Assembly (NCBI GenBank): GCA_920105625.2 | Contig: OV050032.1 | Location: 200,418,258-200,482,257, forward strand | Source: Clusia tigrina | Lineage: Eukaryota > Arthropoda > Insecta > Diptera > Clusiidae | Length of the DNA: 64,000 bases | Reading direction: 5' to 3' | In this document: one piece after another, positions 1 to 11,833 of the stretch | Layout of the letters: each line of letters opens with the position of its first letter | Numbering within the stretch: the stretch's first letter is position 1 | Notes under the pieces: model-generated | Told to the model about the DNA's origin: nothing | Database searches by the model: none | The model's input: the letters and a program-made list of their open reading frames with translations, nothing else | Made by a program: the position numbers and the translations under genes

Positions 1-155
1 AACAACCTTCTTCGCTTTATTAAAGGCTTAGATTGATTCAGTCTGGATGGGGAAGCGTAGCCATGCCTCGCATCGGCCGCTGACCACGGACCCAACTGGT
101 GGTCTAAGTAGCTTCACTGGTTTCTTGGTGTTGCGGCTACCTAACCTACCCACCT
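1..155 (+). mobile_element. Dispersed element A, copy 1 (cut by window edge)
   Basis: About 155 bases match 36806-36967 with scattered differences. Shared landmarks are CTTCGCTTTAT near the left side, ACCCAACTGGTGGTCTAAGT in the middle, and a TTTCTTGGTG..GCGGCT end followed by CTACC repeats. A 15-bp tandem array begins about 30 bases after its right end. The left end may be missing because the window starts inside or at it. No coding potential is evident; the ORF across it runs into the array and is not a gene. Class unknown; the end resembles a LINE or short non-autonomous element terminus. Confidence 0.7.
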
Positions 156-182
156 ATATTAGCAGATCGAACTCTGTTTCCA

Positions 183-470
183 CTATGCTTCTATATTCTA
201 TGTTTTCATATTATATTTCTATGTTTCTATGTTTATATATTTCTATATTCTATGTTTCTATATTCTATGTTTCTATATTATTTGTTTCTATATTCTATGT
301 TTCTATATTCTATATTTCTATAATCTATGTTTCTATATTCTTGGTTTCTATACTATATGTTTCTATATTCTATTTCGATGTTTCTATATTCTATGTTTCC
401 ATATTCTAGGTCTCTGTATTCTATGTTTCTATATTCTATTTCTATGTTTCTATATTATGTTTTTAGCTAA
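183..470 (+). repeat. 15-bp tandem array (TATATTCTATGTTTC)
   Basis: About 19 degenerate units of TATATTCTATGTTTC, two of them lengthened by an internal TATTTC-type insertion. Because 15 is a multiple of three, two frames stay open and give Tyr/Phe-rich peptides of 109-120 residues; these are artefacts. The same TTCTATGTTTC word recurs in the next array (745-1140), suggesting shared origin. Confidence 0.9.
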
Positions 471-744
471 CATATTTCTGAACGTTCTGTGTGAAATATA
501 CATTCATTTCTATGTTTTTCTCACATGCGATGTTCTATTAAAAAATCAACAAATTTAGATTATCGTACGCGAACAATTATATAAACATATTATTTTTGTT
601 CGACTGGAATATGAATGTGTTCTCTACTTGTTCATTCTATGTTTTATTATTTTATTATATATAGATACATATATATATATACGAGTATATATATAATTTT
701 TATTATTATATATATTTTTTCAAGCAAATTCCTATTAATGTCTC
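471..744. other. AT-rich stretch without gene
   Basis: Very AT-rich sequence with a TATATA/ATACATATA run at about 655-720. No ORF, RNA gene or recognisable element was seen. Confidence 0.6.
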
Positions 745-1140
745 TTTTATCTTGATTAGATTGTGCTTTCATCTTATTCAAGTAAATGGGAGAATTATTG
801 GAAGCATATACTGAATTCTATGTTTCCTTAAGTCTATGTTTTATCTTGATTAGATTGAATAAATGGGAGAATTATTGGAAGCATATACTGAATTCTATGT
901 TTCCTTATGTCTATGTTTCCTTCATGTCTATGTTTCCTTCATGTCTATGTTTCATCTTGATTAGATTGTTCTTTCATCTTATTCAAGTAAATGGGAGAAT
1001 TATTGAAAGCATATACTGAATTCTATGTTTCCTTCATGTCTATGTTTCATCTTGATTAGATTGTTCTTTCATCTTATTCAAGTAAATGGGAGAATTATTG
1101 GAAGCATAAATTGAATTCTATGTTTCCTTCATGCGTTCCT
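745..1140 (+). repeat. Irregular tandem repeat, about 76-129 bp units
   Basis: Four copies of a unit carrying ATGGGAGAATTATTG (at about 787, 863, 992 and 1087), then GAAGCATA..TGAATTCTATGTTTCC and a TTGATTAGATTG block. Spacing varies (76, 129, 95 bp) because the short TCTATGTTTCCTTCATG motif is itself multiplied inside units. Confidence 0.85.
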
Positions 1141-2340
1141 TATCATTGTATCTTTATGTATATTGAAATAGTATCTTTACTTATTTTATCCATGCGACTT
1201 AAAGAAACGGGTGCCTGCTAACGCCGTACAATGGTGTTCTACGTTCTATATTTCTCCACAAGACTACTTTCTATATTTTACCAGAACTCTTCTAAGTTCT
1301 ATGTTTCTGATAGGACTAAGTTCTATGTTTTATCCGAATATCTAAAGAATACTGTTTGCCGCTGTGTACTCTGTAGATTCTGTACAAATACAATAAGTTT
1401 GTTCTCTCAAATTGTGCAAATACCAATTCTATGTTATATACTTGAACACAGTGTTCAAATACGCACACATATTGTTAGCCATAGTACACAAAATCAAAGC
1501 AATGTTATAGAATTGTTGACTTATGTTGCTGACATCACATAGTTTATTGTGTCCTCATTTCCATGCTGTAAAACCTTAGGCGGCTTATGAGAATTGTTCA
1601 GCGCATACCCTGAAAACAAAACAGCTCCGAGCGAAAAAACATCGCCGGGAATGTGGTAATCCGCCGACAAGTCGTGAAATGTGCAAAAGAATCACAAAAT
1701 CGTTGAGGAACATGCTGCGTCGACTAAATTTGCCTGCGATAACACGCACACCCCTGTGGGGATACTCTGACAAACGAAACTGCAGCAAACACAACGGAAA
1801 TATTGATTAGAAGGTTATCTGCTGAGCTGCAAGTTTGTACAGGAGGATAAGAAGACTGACTGACATGTTGCTGGCAATCGCATAAATTGCGTAGCAATAT
1901 TATTATCATCTAATCCAAAATGGGCAAAAAGATGAGGAGGTGAAGGGGCCAAACAAATCTGAGTGAGAGCAAAGAACAAAGCACTTCCCAGTAAACTGCG
2001 GTTGGAGCTCCGAATAGCAGCCTCGTATAAGTTGAAGCGCACACCTTATGTAAGTTCCATTCTCCGTACACCTTATGTAAGTTCTTGTCTCCTTGTGAGG
2101 CCCAACAGTATTATCCCCCGATGCTGTGTATAGGGATGGGTCTGAAGAGAGTCATTGCAGTTACCGCTGGAGACTATGAAATGTCTGCAGTTCTCGATAT
2201 ACAAATTTTGATTAGAAAACTTTTCTTTACCTGCCATCACAATGCTGAATTATCACAGATCATTTCTTCCCAGTAGGAAAAAGGAGGGCTTAGAAAAATT
2301 GCCCCGGATTGCTAGCTAACAGACTGTCACTACCATGACC
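1141..2340. other. No gene recognised
   Basis: No coding region that I can support. An ORF at 1231-1542 has no recognisable domain and repeats the local TTCTATGTTT word, so I treat it as chance. A CACCTTATGTAAGTT motif is duplicated at 2041-2085. Confidence 0.5.
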
Positions 2341-2341
2341 A

Positions 2342-2861
2342 CCTGTTTCAGGCTAACTCCACAAGTACAGACATTCCTTCCTCAAATCCCACAAGGACAG
2401 ACATTCCTTCTTCACTTTCCCTCTCAAGAGCACTACTGAGATACTGAGCTTGCTTGACTCGGTCAGGTATTCGCATTGTCACAGGGCAGATATTCCTTCC
2501 TCAAATTCGACAAGGACAGACATTCCTTCTTCACTTTCCCAAAAAGCTCTCAAGAGAACTACTGAGATACTGAGCTTGCTTGACTCGGTCAGGTATTCGC
2601 ATTGTCAAGAGACTTTTGACTGGGCACTGTAGAGTAACGAAACTCCTATACAATATAAGGATCACCCAAAATGACCTCTGTAGGTGATGTAACGATGAAG
2701 AGAAAACAGCTGAACATCTCTTTTGTCACTGTAATGGACTCATATGAACCCGGCTTCGTTACTTAGGTAACCATTTCCTAGAACCGTTAGATATTGTGAA
2801 CAAATCTCCTAAAGAAATCTCAGAATTCGTAATGAATACTCGACTTAGGAAGTATTTGTAA
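2342..2861 (+). mobile_element. LINE ORF2 3' remnant with zinc knuckle
   Basis: One reading frame (about 2606-2861) gives the C-terminal signature of RNase H-bearing LINEs: LTGHCRV, then a C-x2-C/H/C zinc-knuckle block with EEKTAEHLFCHC, then TRLRYLG and a final FVMNTRLRKYL before TAA at 2859. Two UGA codons interrupt it, so it is dead. The same order of motifs, and a shared TGTGTCACAATAG 3' flank, occur at 5590-6500, so both belong to one family. The upstream part is a direct duplication (2369-2480 and 2489-2606). RT and RNase H domains are absent. Confidence 0.8.
2369..2606 (+). repeat. Direct duplication of about 115 bp inside LINE remnant
   Basis: Copies 2369-2480 and 2489-2606 share ATTCCTTC, CACTTTCCC, CTACTGAGATACTGAGC and TATTCGCATTGTC with few mismatches. 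The second copy has an extra AAAAAGC-type insertion. It lies immediately before the LTGHC motif of the LINE. Confidence 0.85.
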
Positions 2862-3696
2862 ATATGCATAGAGTGTGTCACAATAGGGGGGTTTCTATTT
2901 GACAACAGTGACTGGGTGACTAGTTCTCGCGACTGCTTCTTCCGCACTCCCTTCCACAGAAGCGGTATTAGAAGGTGCTCCGTGCACATTATTGCTAACT
3001 TGGGTACTCAACAATTATATATTCTGGCTCTTCGGACTTCCTCTCGTTAAATTTCCGACAGGGTATTAACAAAATGCAGTGATATCTCAACCTTCAGAAA
3101 GCGGGGTGACAAAATTATCAAAGATTTTCTTTGTATCTCTGCCTTTTTGCCGTTATATAACACTGTTCTTTTATGCAACTCTCTGTAGATGCGTATGTTT
3201 GTGTGCATGTGTATGTTTGAATGTGTATGTGTATGTGTGTAGATTTGTGTATGTTCACGTCGCCTGTGTTGTTAACTGTTCGGCCACACTGGTGAAATTT
3301 CCTTTGATTACGAGTATGCATAATGAGAGTATTTTGTACTCGTAACTGAGAAGGTTTAAATTCCATTCGTTTACTGGTGTGTGTGTGTGTGTGTGTGTGT
3401 GTGAGCACGTGACTTTGCATATTTATACGAGCATACTGCATTAATATTCAATTTCTGTACTCCGAACTTCCTGCCAGATGTGTGAGCGAAGAGTGGACAG
3501 CTTGGTTTTTCTCCAATTGCTGAAATCGGTATCCGTTCGTGTCGTGCATACAACTATTCTAAGTAGGTACGAAAGGCCCTTCTATACTATACAGCATAAG
3601 TTCCTCTAATTCAACCGCTGCTTAGTACTCTTCAATATATTCAATTGACATTGGTTCAAGACATTTCCTTCATACAAAATCTGCCAAGTGCGTATG
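2862..3696. other. No gene; TG microsatellite
   Basis: LINE 3' flank followed by unannotated sequence. It contains a TG-rich stretch (about 3185-3245) and a clean (TG)n run at about 3377-3402. ORFs across it encode Cys/Val or His/Thr runs from the microsatellite and are not genes. Confidence 0.6.
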
Positions 3697-4738
3697 GTTT
3701 AGTATGTACATAGTACAATTTTGTTTTTGGTACAATTTAGTACAGTTTGGTATTTAGTACAGTTAAGTATTTAGTATTTTACAATTTACGTATTTAGTAC
3801 AATTTAGTTTTAGTACAATTTGGTACAATTGAGTATTTAGTACAATTGAGTTTTTAGTACAGTTTCGTACAGTTTCGTAGAACAATTTAGTATTTAATAC
3901 TATTTTGTATTCAGTGAAATGCAGTATTTAGTACAATTTAGTACTTAGTAAAATTCAACATTTAGTACAATTTAGTATTTAGTACACTTTGGTATTTATA
4001 ACAATTCAATATTTAGTACTATTTAGTACAGTTTAGTACAAATTTAGTTTTTGGTTCAATTTAGCACGGTGTAATTTGGTATTTAGGACAATTTAGTATT
4101 TTTGCCATTTAGCACTTTATGCAATTTGGTATTTAATAAAATTTAGTCCAGATTAGTATTTAGTACAATTTAGTACTTATTACCATTTATCTCATAGTGT
4201 ACTTTGGTATTTACTACAATTTAGTCTTTAGTATAATTTAGTTTTTAGTACAATTTAGTGGAATTTAGTTTTTGGTTCAATTTAGCACGGTCTAAATTGG
4301 TAGTTAGCACAATTTTGTATTTATTACAATTTAGTACTAATATAATTTAGTATTTAGTACAATTTAGTATTTAGTAAAATTTGGTATTTAGTACAATTTA
4401 GTACCATTTGACACAGATAATAATGTAATTTGGAATTTATTACAATTTAGTATTTAGTATTCAGTACTATTTAGTCTTCAGTAAAATTTAGTGTTTTGAA
4501 CAATTTCGTATTTAGTACAATTTAGCACTTAGTTCAATTTGATATCTAGAACAATTTAGTGTTTAGTACAATTTAGTTTTCAGTACAATTCAGTTTTTAG
4601 TACAATTTAGTGTTAGTACAATTTAGTGTTAGTACAATTTAGTTTCAGTATAATTTAGTTTTAGTACAATTTAGTGTTTAGTACAATTTAGTGTTTAGTA
4701 CAGTTCAGTTTGTGGTACAATTTAACTTTTAGTACAAC
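3697..4738 (+). repeat. TTTAGTAC satellite, array I (about 17 bp)
   Basis: About 1.04 kb of degenerate repeats near ATTTAGTACAATTTAGT, with TTTAGTAC as the most conserved core. Monomer length wobbles because the half-units ATTTAGTAC and AATTTAGT drop in and out. The same octamer is the core of the arrays at 34447-36795 and 38810-40893. The right end abuts LINE RNase H sequence. Confidence 0.92.
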
Positions 4739-5762
4739 TTATAATTTAATTTGAAAAATCACGAAGAAGAAGCGGTACGTCTCAAAGATGAGCCCGTACT
4801 TATTCAGAATAACTTCACCGTAATCGACTTCTATCACACCCAATTTAACTTCCAACAAAATTTCAAGGTTACCTTCCCAAATAGGGCATATTGGGAACAG
4901 AGCAGACCAAAGCCCGTATATAAGTCTCATGTTTGGTACACAGATGACTCAAAAACGGAGGGAGTTGGAGCGGGGGACTTTGTGGAACACGCTTCTATTT
5001 AGCAAAATGGGCCAACTCGGTGTTTCAGACCGAGATTCATGCAATAGAATTGTGCTTAAGAGAGGAAATAGACATATCGACCAATAAGAGTCACATCTGT
5101 ATTCACTCCAATAGCAAGAAGGCGGTATCTAGCGCTTAACGCCTTCCAAATGAAATCGAAATTAGATTGGGACTGCCTAGTAGGTAGGTAGGAATGGCAA
5201 GTTAGCTCACCAAGAGCACACCTAATGGCCCTTTGTTATACCACAGTGTGGCACTATTCCAGTCCTTCTCAAAAAACTAGCATCACATAACAGAGTTCAT
5301 CTTATATGGCTGCCAGGCCACAGGGGATTTTCTAGCGGGCTCATCTACCTCTTCCTGCCCAATAGGAAGAGGCAGATGAGCTCGCTAGAAAAGGAGCTGC
5401 CAGTAGTTTTACTGGATTGGAACCATTCTGTGGGTTGCCTTGGAGTTCAACCAAACTTAAAATCAAGCAATGGCGTGAGGGAGAATCGCACCAATATTGG
5501 AGGGAAACTAAAGATAGTAGGGTGGCTAAAATTTTCATGCCAGAACATTCTCGCCAGAGAACCACAGAGGTAGTCTCAGCAGTGTGGGCATTCGCATAGC
5601 CACAGGATTGTTGACTGGTCATTGCAGAGTATTGGAACTCTAACAGAGAATGCGAATCAGCCATACTGAATGTTGTAGATTGTGTAACAAGGACGAGGAA
5701 ACAGCAGAAAATTTGCTAAGCCACTGTGACGATCTCATATGGAAGCGACTACGATACTTAGG
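4739..5762 (+). mobile_element. LINE ORF2 3' part: RNase H plus zinc knuckle, broken
   Basis: Frame 4751-5002 reaches the RNase H start motif WYTDDSKTEGVGAG. A frameshift near 4985 then leads to FQTEIHAIELC (active-site Glu kept) and SHICIHSNSKKAVSSA (catalytic Asp replaced by Asn), ending at a stop near 5138. The RNase H end motif RVHLIWLPGHRGF appears at about 5296-5333. Further on come QYWRETKDSRVAKIFMPE (about 5490-5540), LLTGHCRV and the zinc knuckle CRLCNKDEETAENLLSHC, then RLRYLG at about 5745-5762. The RT domain is absent. Frameshifts and stops make it a pseudogene of a mobile element. It is interrupted at RLRYLG by a 30-bp array. Confidence 0.85.
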
Positions 5763-5972
5763 TTTATAGGTATTTCAATACCTAGAACCTCCTTTATTGG
5801 TATTTCAATACCTAGAACCTCCTTTATTGGTATTTCAATACCTAGAACTTCCTTTATTGGTATTTCAATACCTAGAACCTCCTTTATTGGTATTTCAATA
5901 CCTAGAACTTCCTTTATTGGTATTTCAATACCTAGAACCTCCTTTATTGGTATTTCAATACCTAGAACCGCC
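5763..5972 (+). repeat. 30-bp tandem array, 7 copies, inside LINE remnant
   Basis: Seven units of 30 bp beginning TTTATTGGTATTTCAATACC and ending TAGAACCTCC or TAGAACTTCC. Each unit contains GGTATT-TC-AATACC, a 6-bp perfect inverted repeat with a 2-base spacer. Units are nearly identical and variants partly alternate (CCT, CCT, CTT, CCT, CTT, CCT, CCG endings). The period is 10 codons, so both strands stay open. The array lies exactly where the LINE frame should continue from RLRYLG into its C-terminal tail. Confidence 0.95.
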
Positions 5973-6500
5973 AGGAATTGCGGACACTTCTTCCAAGAAG
6001 TAAAGCAACTTAAAAAGGTGTCAAATTGACCATGACTATTATAATTTAGGATTAGGAATGGAGTATTTGGCCACAACTATAGCCGCTGATATGAGAGTAC
6101 TTATCAGCATAAACGATGGAGTCGGAGTTGTGGGGTCAAGACTACTTATATGGGTGTGAAACAATTTTGGGCTATGGCGAACTTGACTACGATTTCCACA
6201 GTTGAAGCATGCTGCAGGATGCAGTGAGTGAACTGATGGATGAATTAAAAAGATTCTGGATTATTGGAACTACCTACAAATATGAGAGTTTCAATATTGA
6301 CTGCATAAATCGATGTGTGGACAGTTGCAAATATGTCAGCCAAATGAAGGAACCAGAAACATATGATTATGGACTCGACTACGATACTTAGGTCTGCCAG
6401 AAATTGCGGACAAATGCTCCAAGATCTTTGAATTCTTAATGTATACTAGACTCTCAGAGGATTTGTAACTTATTGAGTGTGTCACAATAGTCCCATTTGA
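5973..6500 (+). mobile_element. LINE C-terminal tail, duplicated around the 30-bp array
   Basis: A CCAGGAATTGCGGAC block at 5969-5983 and a CCAGAAATTGCGGAC block at 6394-6408 are two copies of the same LINE C-terminal segment. GACTACGATACTTAGG likewise occurs at 5747 and again near 6377. The second copy continues to a stop and the TGTGTCACAATAG flank that is also found after the 2342-2861 remnant. Between the copies (6010-6370) I see no recognisable domain. Confidence 0.65.
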
Positions 6501-8129
6501 GGCCGCGGTGAGTAGGTGATCAGATCCTGGTCTTCTTTTAATCTAGTCTAGTTCTGTATACGTCCCCTCTGAAGGTAAGTTTCACATACTGACTTGTCAT
6601 ACTCGTGTGTGCTGGTACAAATCCTCAGAGGCAAATATTCTTTTGCATGCGTCTTTTTCGCTATAGAAATTATTTCAAAATATTGCTACTAGGACTCACT
6701 ATATAAGTCCTGACTCTATACTTGTGATCTGATGTTTGTTGTAGACTTTGACCCGAAGGCTTGTTCGCAGATGATTAGGTTGAAATCTCTGGAACACTCT
6801 CGTTACTACGCCATCAATCTCAAACACTAAACACAATTTAATTTTGGTATTTATAGTGAAGCCATTAGGAGACATGACCACACTCCTGAGCACCCATATC
6901 TCGTGGTGGTTGTTCTCTAATTCCGGAAGAAAACACTTATAAAAGCACTACGTAGCAATTACTTTAATGAGTTGACCACTCCATTTGCAGCAAGATAATC
7001 CAATTAACTTAATTAATATTTACTGCATTTCTCCTGAACATGTGTACGAAGAAACTACTCCAATTCTGGCATTCGCCGGAGGAGGAAGTTCTTCTAATTT
7101 ACAATAAAAAAACATAAAAAATTGTTTCAATTTTTTGTTGTTGCTTCTTTGCCAACTCTTCGAGCATGGATGCCTGCCTGCGTGCCTGCCTGCCTGCCAA
7201 GGAATAGAAAAACTCTCTTTCTTCGGTTTGCTTTCTGTTGTTTCTGCAATTACTTAACTGCACAACATTTTTCTTCTTCATTGTGCATTAAACTGGAAAA
7301 TTATTTCGTTCTACAGCAACACTAACTACGCTAATGCTTCTTGCTAACTTTATTGCTCCAAGGGACCCGGTGTGCATGTTTCGTAATAACGTGACTGAAT
7401 GACTGACTGACTGAGCGAGTACGGTGGAAGTGAGTGAGCCTCTCGCTGCCTGCCATGAATGATTCTCTTCTGGTGATTGCTCGGCTGGTTGGTGCGCTTG
7501 TTCTTCAACACAATTTTAATAGAGTACGTATCAAGCGTAATCTTCGGATTCCTGTTCAGTACAGTCACTAAGCCAGCTAGCCAGCCAAACAGGCAGCTGG
7601 CTGGCAGCGCCACAGTCTTTTCAAGTTTTCTCATTCCAATTTAACTAGAATCTAATTGCACTGAATTCCATGCTTGGCTAAGCAAGCAGCAACAAACTCA
7701 TTTGCTTACCAAAATGGAATTCTGTACGGGAGAACACCAACAAAATGAGAGTGGGTGGGGCTTTATGAAAAAATTCAACACACAAAAAAAGTAAACTAGA
7801 AACGAGGAGAAAAAGCAACAAAATCGGAATATGTGGATTCGAAAATATCAAAGCTTAAAATTCAATCCAATTCTGTACAAATCAGAAGATTAAAGCCAAA
7901 AGAGGAAAACTTGAGAGTGGGTAATTTGCGGATGAAATAAACAGGCTGCAAATGCGCTACAATGCCATGAAACAAAAATGCCAAATAGAAACAGAAATAT
8001 ATGCGTGGTTCTCTATACAAGGGAGGAACGACTTGAAAAGCAACGAATATTATACAAATATAGTTTCCTTTCGACAGTTGCCTTCAAGCTAAGCAAACCT
8101 CAGAGATAATCATAAGGACCAGTATACCA
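6501..8129. other. No gene recognised; TGCC microsatellite
   Basis: Mixed sequence without supportable coding regions. A (TGCC)n run lies at about 7165-7200 and a similar one recurs at 16721-16752. ORFs of 60-94 codons here have no domain or repeat support. Confidence 0.5.
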
Positions 8130-8843
8130 AACAAGAGTCTGTAGTGACAGCCAAGCTGGATTGAAGGCCCTAGAAAGCTCATTAATCACGTCAAAAATTG
8201 TCCAAGAATGTAAATCAGGACTTAACTCCATCACAAGATGGAATTCATTTAAACTAATTTGGGTTCCGGGACGCTGTGCTGTTCGGAAGGGAACAAATTA
8301 GCTGATGAATTGGCAAACTGTGGATCTGCGGGTACTCCAGTGGGACGAGAGACATTTATCAGAGACATGAGTTTATTCAGGGGCTAATGATAGAATCAGG
8401 AGCCATGTGAATAATATTCATAAGGACCGATGGTGCAGTTTAGATGCCTGCAAAACAGATGAGTGCTTCCTAGAAAGCTCAAACAGGAGAGTTGCAAATT
8501 TTCTTCTGACATAACAAAGGAAAGATCTTCGATCATTGAATGGGTAATCACGGAACATACTCCATGGGGCCATCATAGGGCGACCATAGGCAGCATCGAG
8601 AATCCGAAATGCATCTCCGGTCAGGAGGAAGAACAGGACGGCGCGACCATAGGCATAATCGAGAATTCGAACTGCATCTCCGAATTGGCGGAGGAATAGG
8701 ACGGAACAGTACATTTTCTCTGCGCTTGTTCTGCCTTCGTAAGTATAAGGAGGCGCATATTAGGGTCAGATGTTTTGGGAATGGATAATGTAGATTCTAT
8801 ATCCCTGGACACTGAGATTCATAAAAAAGTCAAAGAAGTTTGA
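8130..8843 (+). mobile_element. LINE ORF2 3' remnant (RNase H end, zinc knuckle), family alpha
   Basis: One frame gives RVCSDSQAGLKALESS (RNase H third catalytic Asp), then LIWVPGR and, after a frameshift, KLADELANCGSAGTP, the RNase H C-terminal signature. DRWCSLDACKTDECFLESS and RRVANFLL follow, then EHTPWGHHRATIG (the position of the LTGH motif), and finally HFLCACSAF..IRRRILGSD, ending at TGA 8841. Several frameshifts show it is dead. It is clearly homologous to 45590-46420, which lies between the palindrome arms. The 5' half of ORF2 is missing. Confidence 0.85.
8580..8702 (+). repeat. 63-bp direct duplication inside LINE zinc region
   Basis: GCGACCATAGGCA..ATCGAGAAT..GAA.TGCATCTCCG occurs at 8580 and again at 8643, period 63 bp (21 codons). 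The homologous LINE at 45590-46420 carries a single copy, so the duplication is specific to this fragment. Confidence 0.88.
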
Positions 8844-8921
8844 AAAGGTGTAACTTCCTTTCCAAAATCCTCTATCTCCCCCCCCTCCCTTCCCCTAAAT
8901 ATATTTCCAGGTTTACAGTAC

Positions 8922-9048
8922 AATGGCCATCAATGCCTGAGTGCATGGAGGCCATCTTCATCGGCGGCTCTCCGACCTACCCCACTTCTATCTATCTATC
9001 TATCTATCTATCTAACTATCTATCTATCTAACTATCTAACTATCTATA
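8922..9048 (+). mobile_element. Dispersed element B, copy 1, with TCTA tail
   Basis: Begins near ATCAATGCCTGAGTG, continues TCTTCATCGGCGGCTCTCC and GACCTACCCCACTTC, and ends in (TCTA/ACTA)n to about 9048. Other copies: 12186-12262 (minus), 18078-18150 (minus), 41240-41312 (minus) and 48958-49024 (plus). A common right end with a tetranucleotide tail of variable length is what a retroposed element with a simple-repeat tail would leave. No protein is encoded. Confidence 0.75.
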
Positions 9049-10017
9049 CCAAACAACAACTTTTCCAGAACACTTCTTCACACCTTTCACAAAAGAAATA
9101 GTTTCGCAGCCAATAATTTAAGAAGATAGTCATACCAGGTATAAAACAATATGGTTTTCAAGCTCTCAGCCCAGTAAAGAAGCCGGAAGTCGCGTTGGTT
9201 ACACCGCCTGCAAGATACCCTCTACCTTTAACATAATTTATCAAACCACTCCCATAGAAATAAACCCAATAACATAATAAAAAACCACTCCTCAAGATAA
9301 ACAATGGTGACTGAATCCACATAATAACTGTTCATATTGTGGAAACTTATTCAAAGGTGGGCGTGGCGGCTGATATGTTACCATTAAGGTTCATAATATA
9401 ATCTTGTACCAATAAAGCAAATATACGAAAAGCTAGAATAGATCTCGAGTGATGCTAAGCGATGATAGTGACCTTGATATCTGGAGTGAAATTCCCTTCA
9501 AGTGTGGATTTGCAGCTAATAAAATAATTAAAGTTTATGCGTGCGTCACAAAGTAATTAACTACCAAGTGTTGAACTCTCCGATATTCAACTAAGAACAG
9601 TCCCAAAACAGCTGCGTTAATGCAGAAAGATTGGCAAACATGTGTGAATCATCGAACATTACTCGTTCCGATTGATCACCTGTCCTGAAGCGTTGAATGA
9701 CTGGTCAATGAGTGTATCAATCGTCACTCTTCAAATATGTTTCCATACTAAAGAATAATAGGCAAAAGGGAAAAGTCATCTCCGGAAACAACGAAACGTG
9801 TCCTCACAGGAAGGTCGTATATAATTGACAGTAGTGATTTGAGGGAACTACACAGCAGCAGGATATTCAGTGACATGTGAGCGAGGATAATCCTCATGGA
9901 ATGAACAACAGTGCTATGAGTCAGGGACACACACTTCTGTATTAGTGTCAGCAGTGATGTTCACATATTGATCAGGGGGACTTCCGCAGTAAGTCGTAAA
10001 TAATCACTATATCCTTC
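9049..10017. other. No gene; lone relative of the 83-bp satellite unit
   Basis: No coding region supported. At about 9355-9402, GGCGTGGC, TGATATGTT and TTCAT line up in order and spacing with the 83-bp satellite unit of 59424-60500, as a diverged single copy. Confidence 0.5.
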
Positions 10018-10915
10018 ACGGCAGGAAGAAGTAAGACTGGGAAGAAATAAGAATGAGAGGAAGTAAGAATGGGAGGAAATAAGAATGGGAACATGTAAGA
10101 AAGGGAAGAAGTAAGAATTGGAAGAAGGAGGAATGGGACGAAGTAAAGAATGGGAACAAGAAAGACTTGGAAGAAGTAAGAATGGGAATAAGTAAGAAAG
10201 GGAACAAGTAAGACTGGGAAGAAGTAAGAATGGGAGGAAGTTAGAATGGAAAAAAGTAAAAATGGGAAGAGGGAGGAATGGCAAGAAGTAAGATTCGGAA
10301 CAAGTAAGAATGGGAAGAAGTAAGAAAGGGAACAAGTAAGACTGGGAAGAAGTAAGAAAGGGAACAAGTAAGACTGGGAAAAAGGAAGAAAGAGAGGAAG
10401 TAAGAATGGAAAGAAGTAAAAATGGGAAGAGGGAGGAATGGGAAGAAGTAAGAATGAGAACAAGTAAGAATGGGAAGAAGTAAGAAAGGGAACAAGTAAG
10501 ACTGGGAAGAAGTAAGAATGGGAGGAAGTCAGAATGGAAAAAAGTAAAAATGGGAAGAGGGAGGAATGGCAAGAAGTAAGATTCGGAACAAGTAAGAATG
10601 GGAACAAGTAAGAATGAGACGAAGAAAGATTGGGAAGAAGTAAGAATGGGAAGTAAGAAAGGGAAGAAGTAAGAAAGGGAACAAGTAAGACTGGGAAAAA
10701 GGAAGAAAGAGAGGAAGTAAGAATGGAAAGATGTAAAAATGGGAAGAGGGAGGAATGGGAAGAAGACAAGAATGGGAACAAGTAAGAATGAGACGAAGTA
10801 AGAATGGGAACAAGTAAGAATGAGACGAAGTAAGATTGGGAAGAAGTATGAAAGGGAACAAGTAAGAATGGGAACAAGTAAGAATGGGAACAAGTAAGAA
10901 TGGGAAGAACTAGGA
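10018..10915 (+). repeat. 16-bp purine-rich satellite (AAGAATGGGAAGAAGT)
   Basis: About 56 units near AAGAATGGGAAGAAGT, with AC/GA variants of the inner positions. The plus strand is almost pure purine with T only at fixed sites. Blocks of several units are repeated; a run including GGAAAAAGGAAGAAAGAGAG is present near 10375 and again near 10693. The 84-310 residue Phe/Leu/Ser-rich frames on the minus strand are read-through of the array, not genes. Confidence 0.93.
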
Positions 10916-11833
10916 ATTGATATTCGGGGCCGTCTGAAGTTTCATCAGATCATGTTATATTGTCCTAAACTGCAAATAAAAACAGGACAAACACTCAAAG
11001 TAAACAGATTTTTGGCATGTGTCGAAATCCTCTCTCTGTTGAAAATCATTAAAGTGACACTTTATGATTGCACGATTTGACAAATAGCACAATCGCAGCA
11101 GATAAGCGCGCGACGGTCGCAATGTGTGTGTCGGTGCCATTATACAAAATATATTACTATATAAAACTTATCAAGTACACAAACTCAAAAGTATTAATGT
11201 CAAAGTTCAATGGCAGTCGGCCACAAAAGCGCCATCGTAATAAATGATGCCATGTATACAAGGGAAACAAATACACAGACACATCAACACAGCCACCAAG
11301 CACTGAAATACAGATAATTAATGTTTAGATTAAATGTTTAAATAAAAACAAAATTAAAAACATTATTGAAAGATTTTGAAAAAAATTCTACCAAACTCAA
11401 TTTCTGACTCATAGCAAAATTGAAGAAGCGCCGGCAACAGGCACACAACTATATTTTAACAATTAACATTTAAGAGCAACGGGATTCAGGTGAATCACAA
11501 ACCTCTCTCTCCTTCCTCCAACATCATAGCAGTCAAAAACAATAGAACTACAATCCAGTGAGTAAGTAGGCTGCTGAAACAATCCACTTATGTCAACTCT
11601 TATGTCTATTCCTGGAAATATCTACGTTTTAAGTTGAGTTTCAAGTGTTGTATCTATGATTCTCCCTGTCTCGACTTGTAGGGTTTCTACATAAGTTCCA
11701 AGGATTGGGCTATGAACATGCAGAAATGGTACAAGTCGGTAATCCAGTCTACCGAGCTTCAATAAATCTGATGTGCTTACATTGAAAAGAAGGACTCTAG
11801 TCGTCAGAGCTTTACTAAATATGACGAGTTTAC
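10916..11833. other. No gene recognised
   Basis: AT-rich single-copy-looking sequence. No domain, RNA gene or tandem repeat was seen. Confidence 0.5.

Noticed and set aside
1231..1542. 103-codon ORF as a small gene
   Set aside because: No domain, no coding bias, and it reuses the local TTCTATGTTT word from neighbouring repeats.
5739..6076. Opposed 96- and 113-residue frames as a repeat protein gene
   Set aside because: They are the 30-bp array inside a dead LINE; both strands are open for the same reason.
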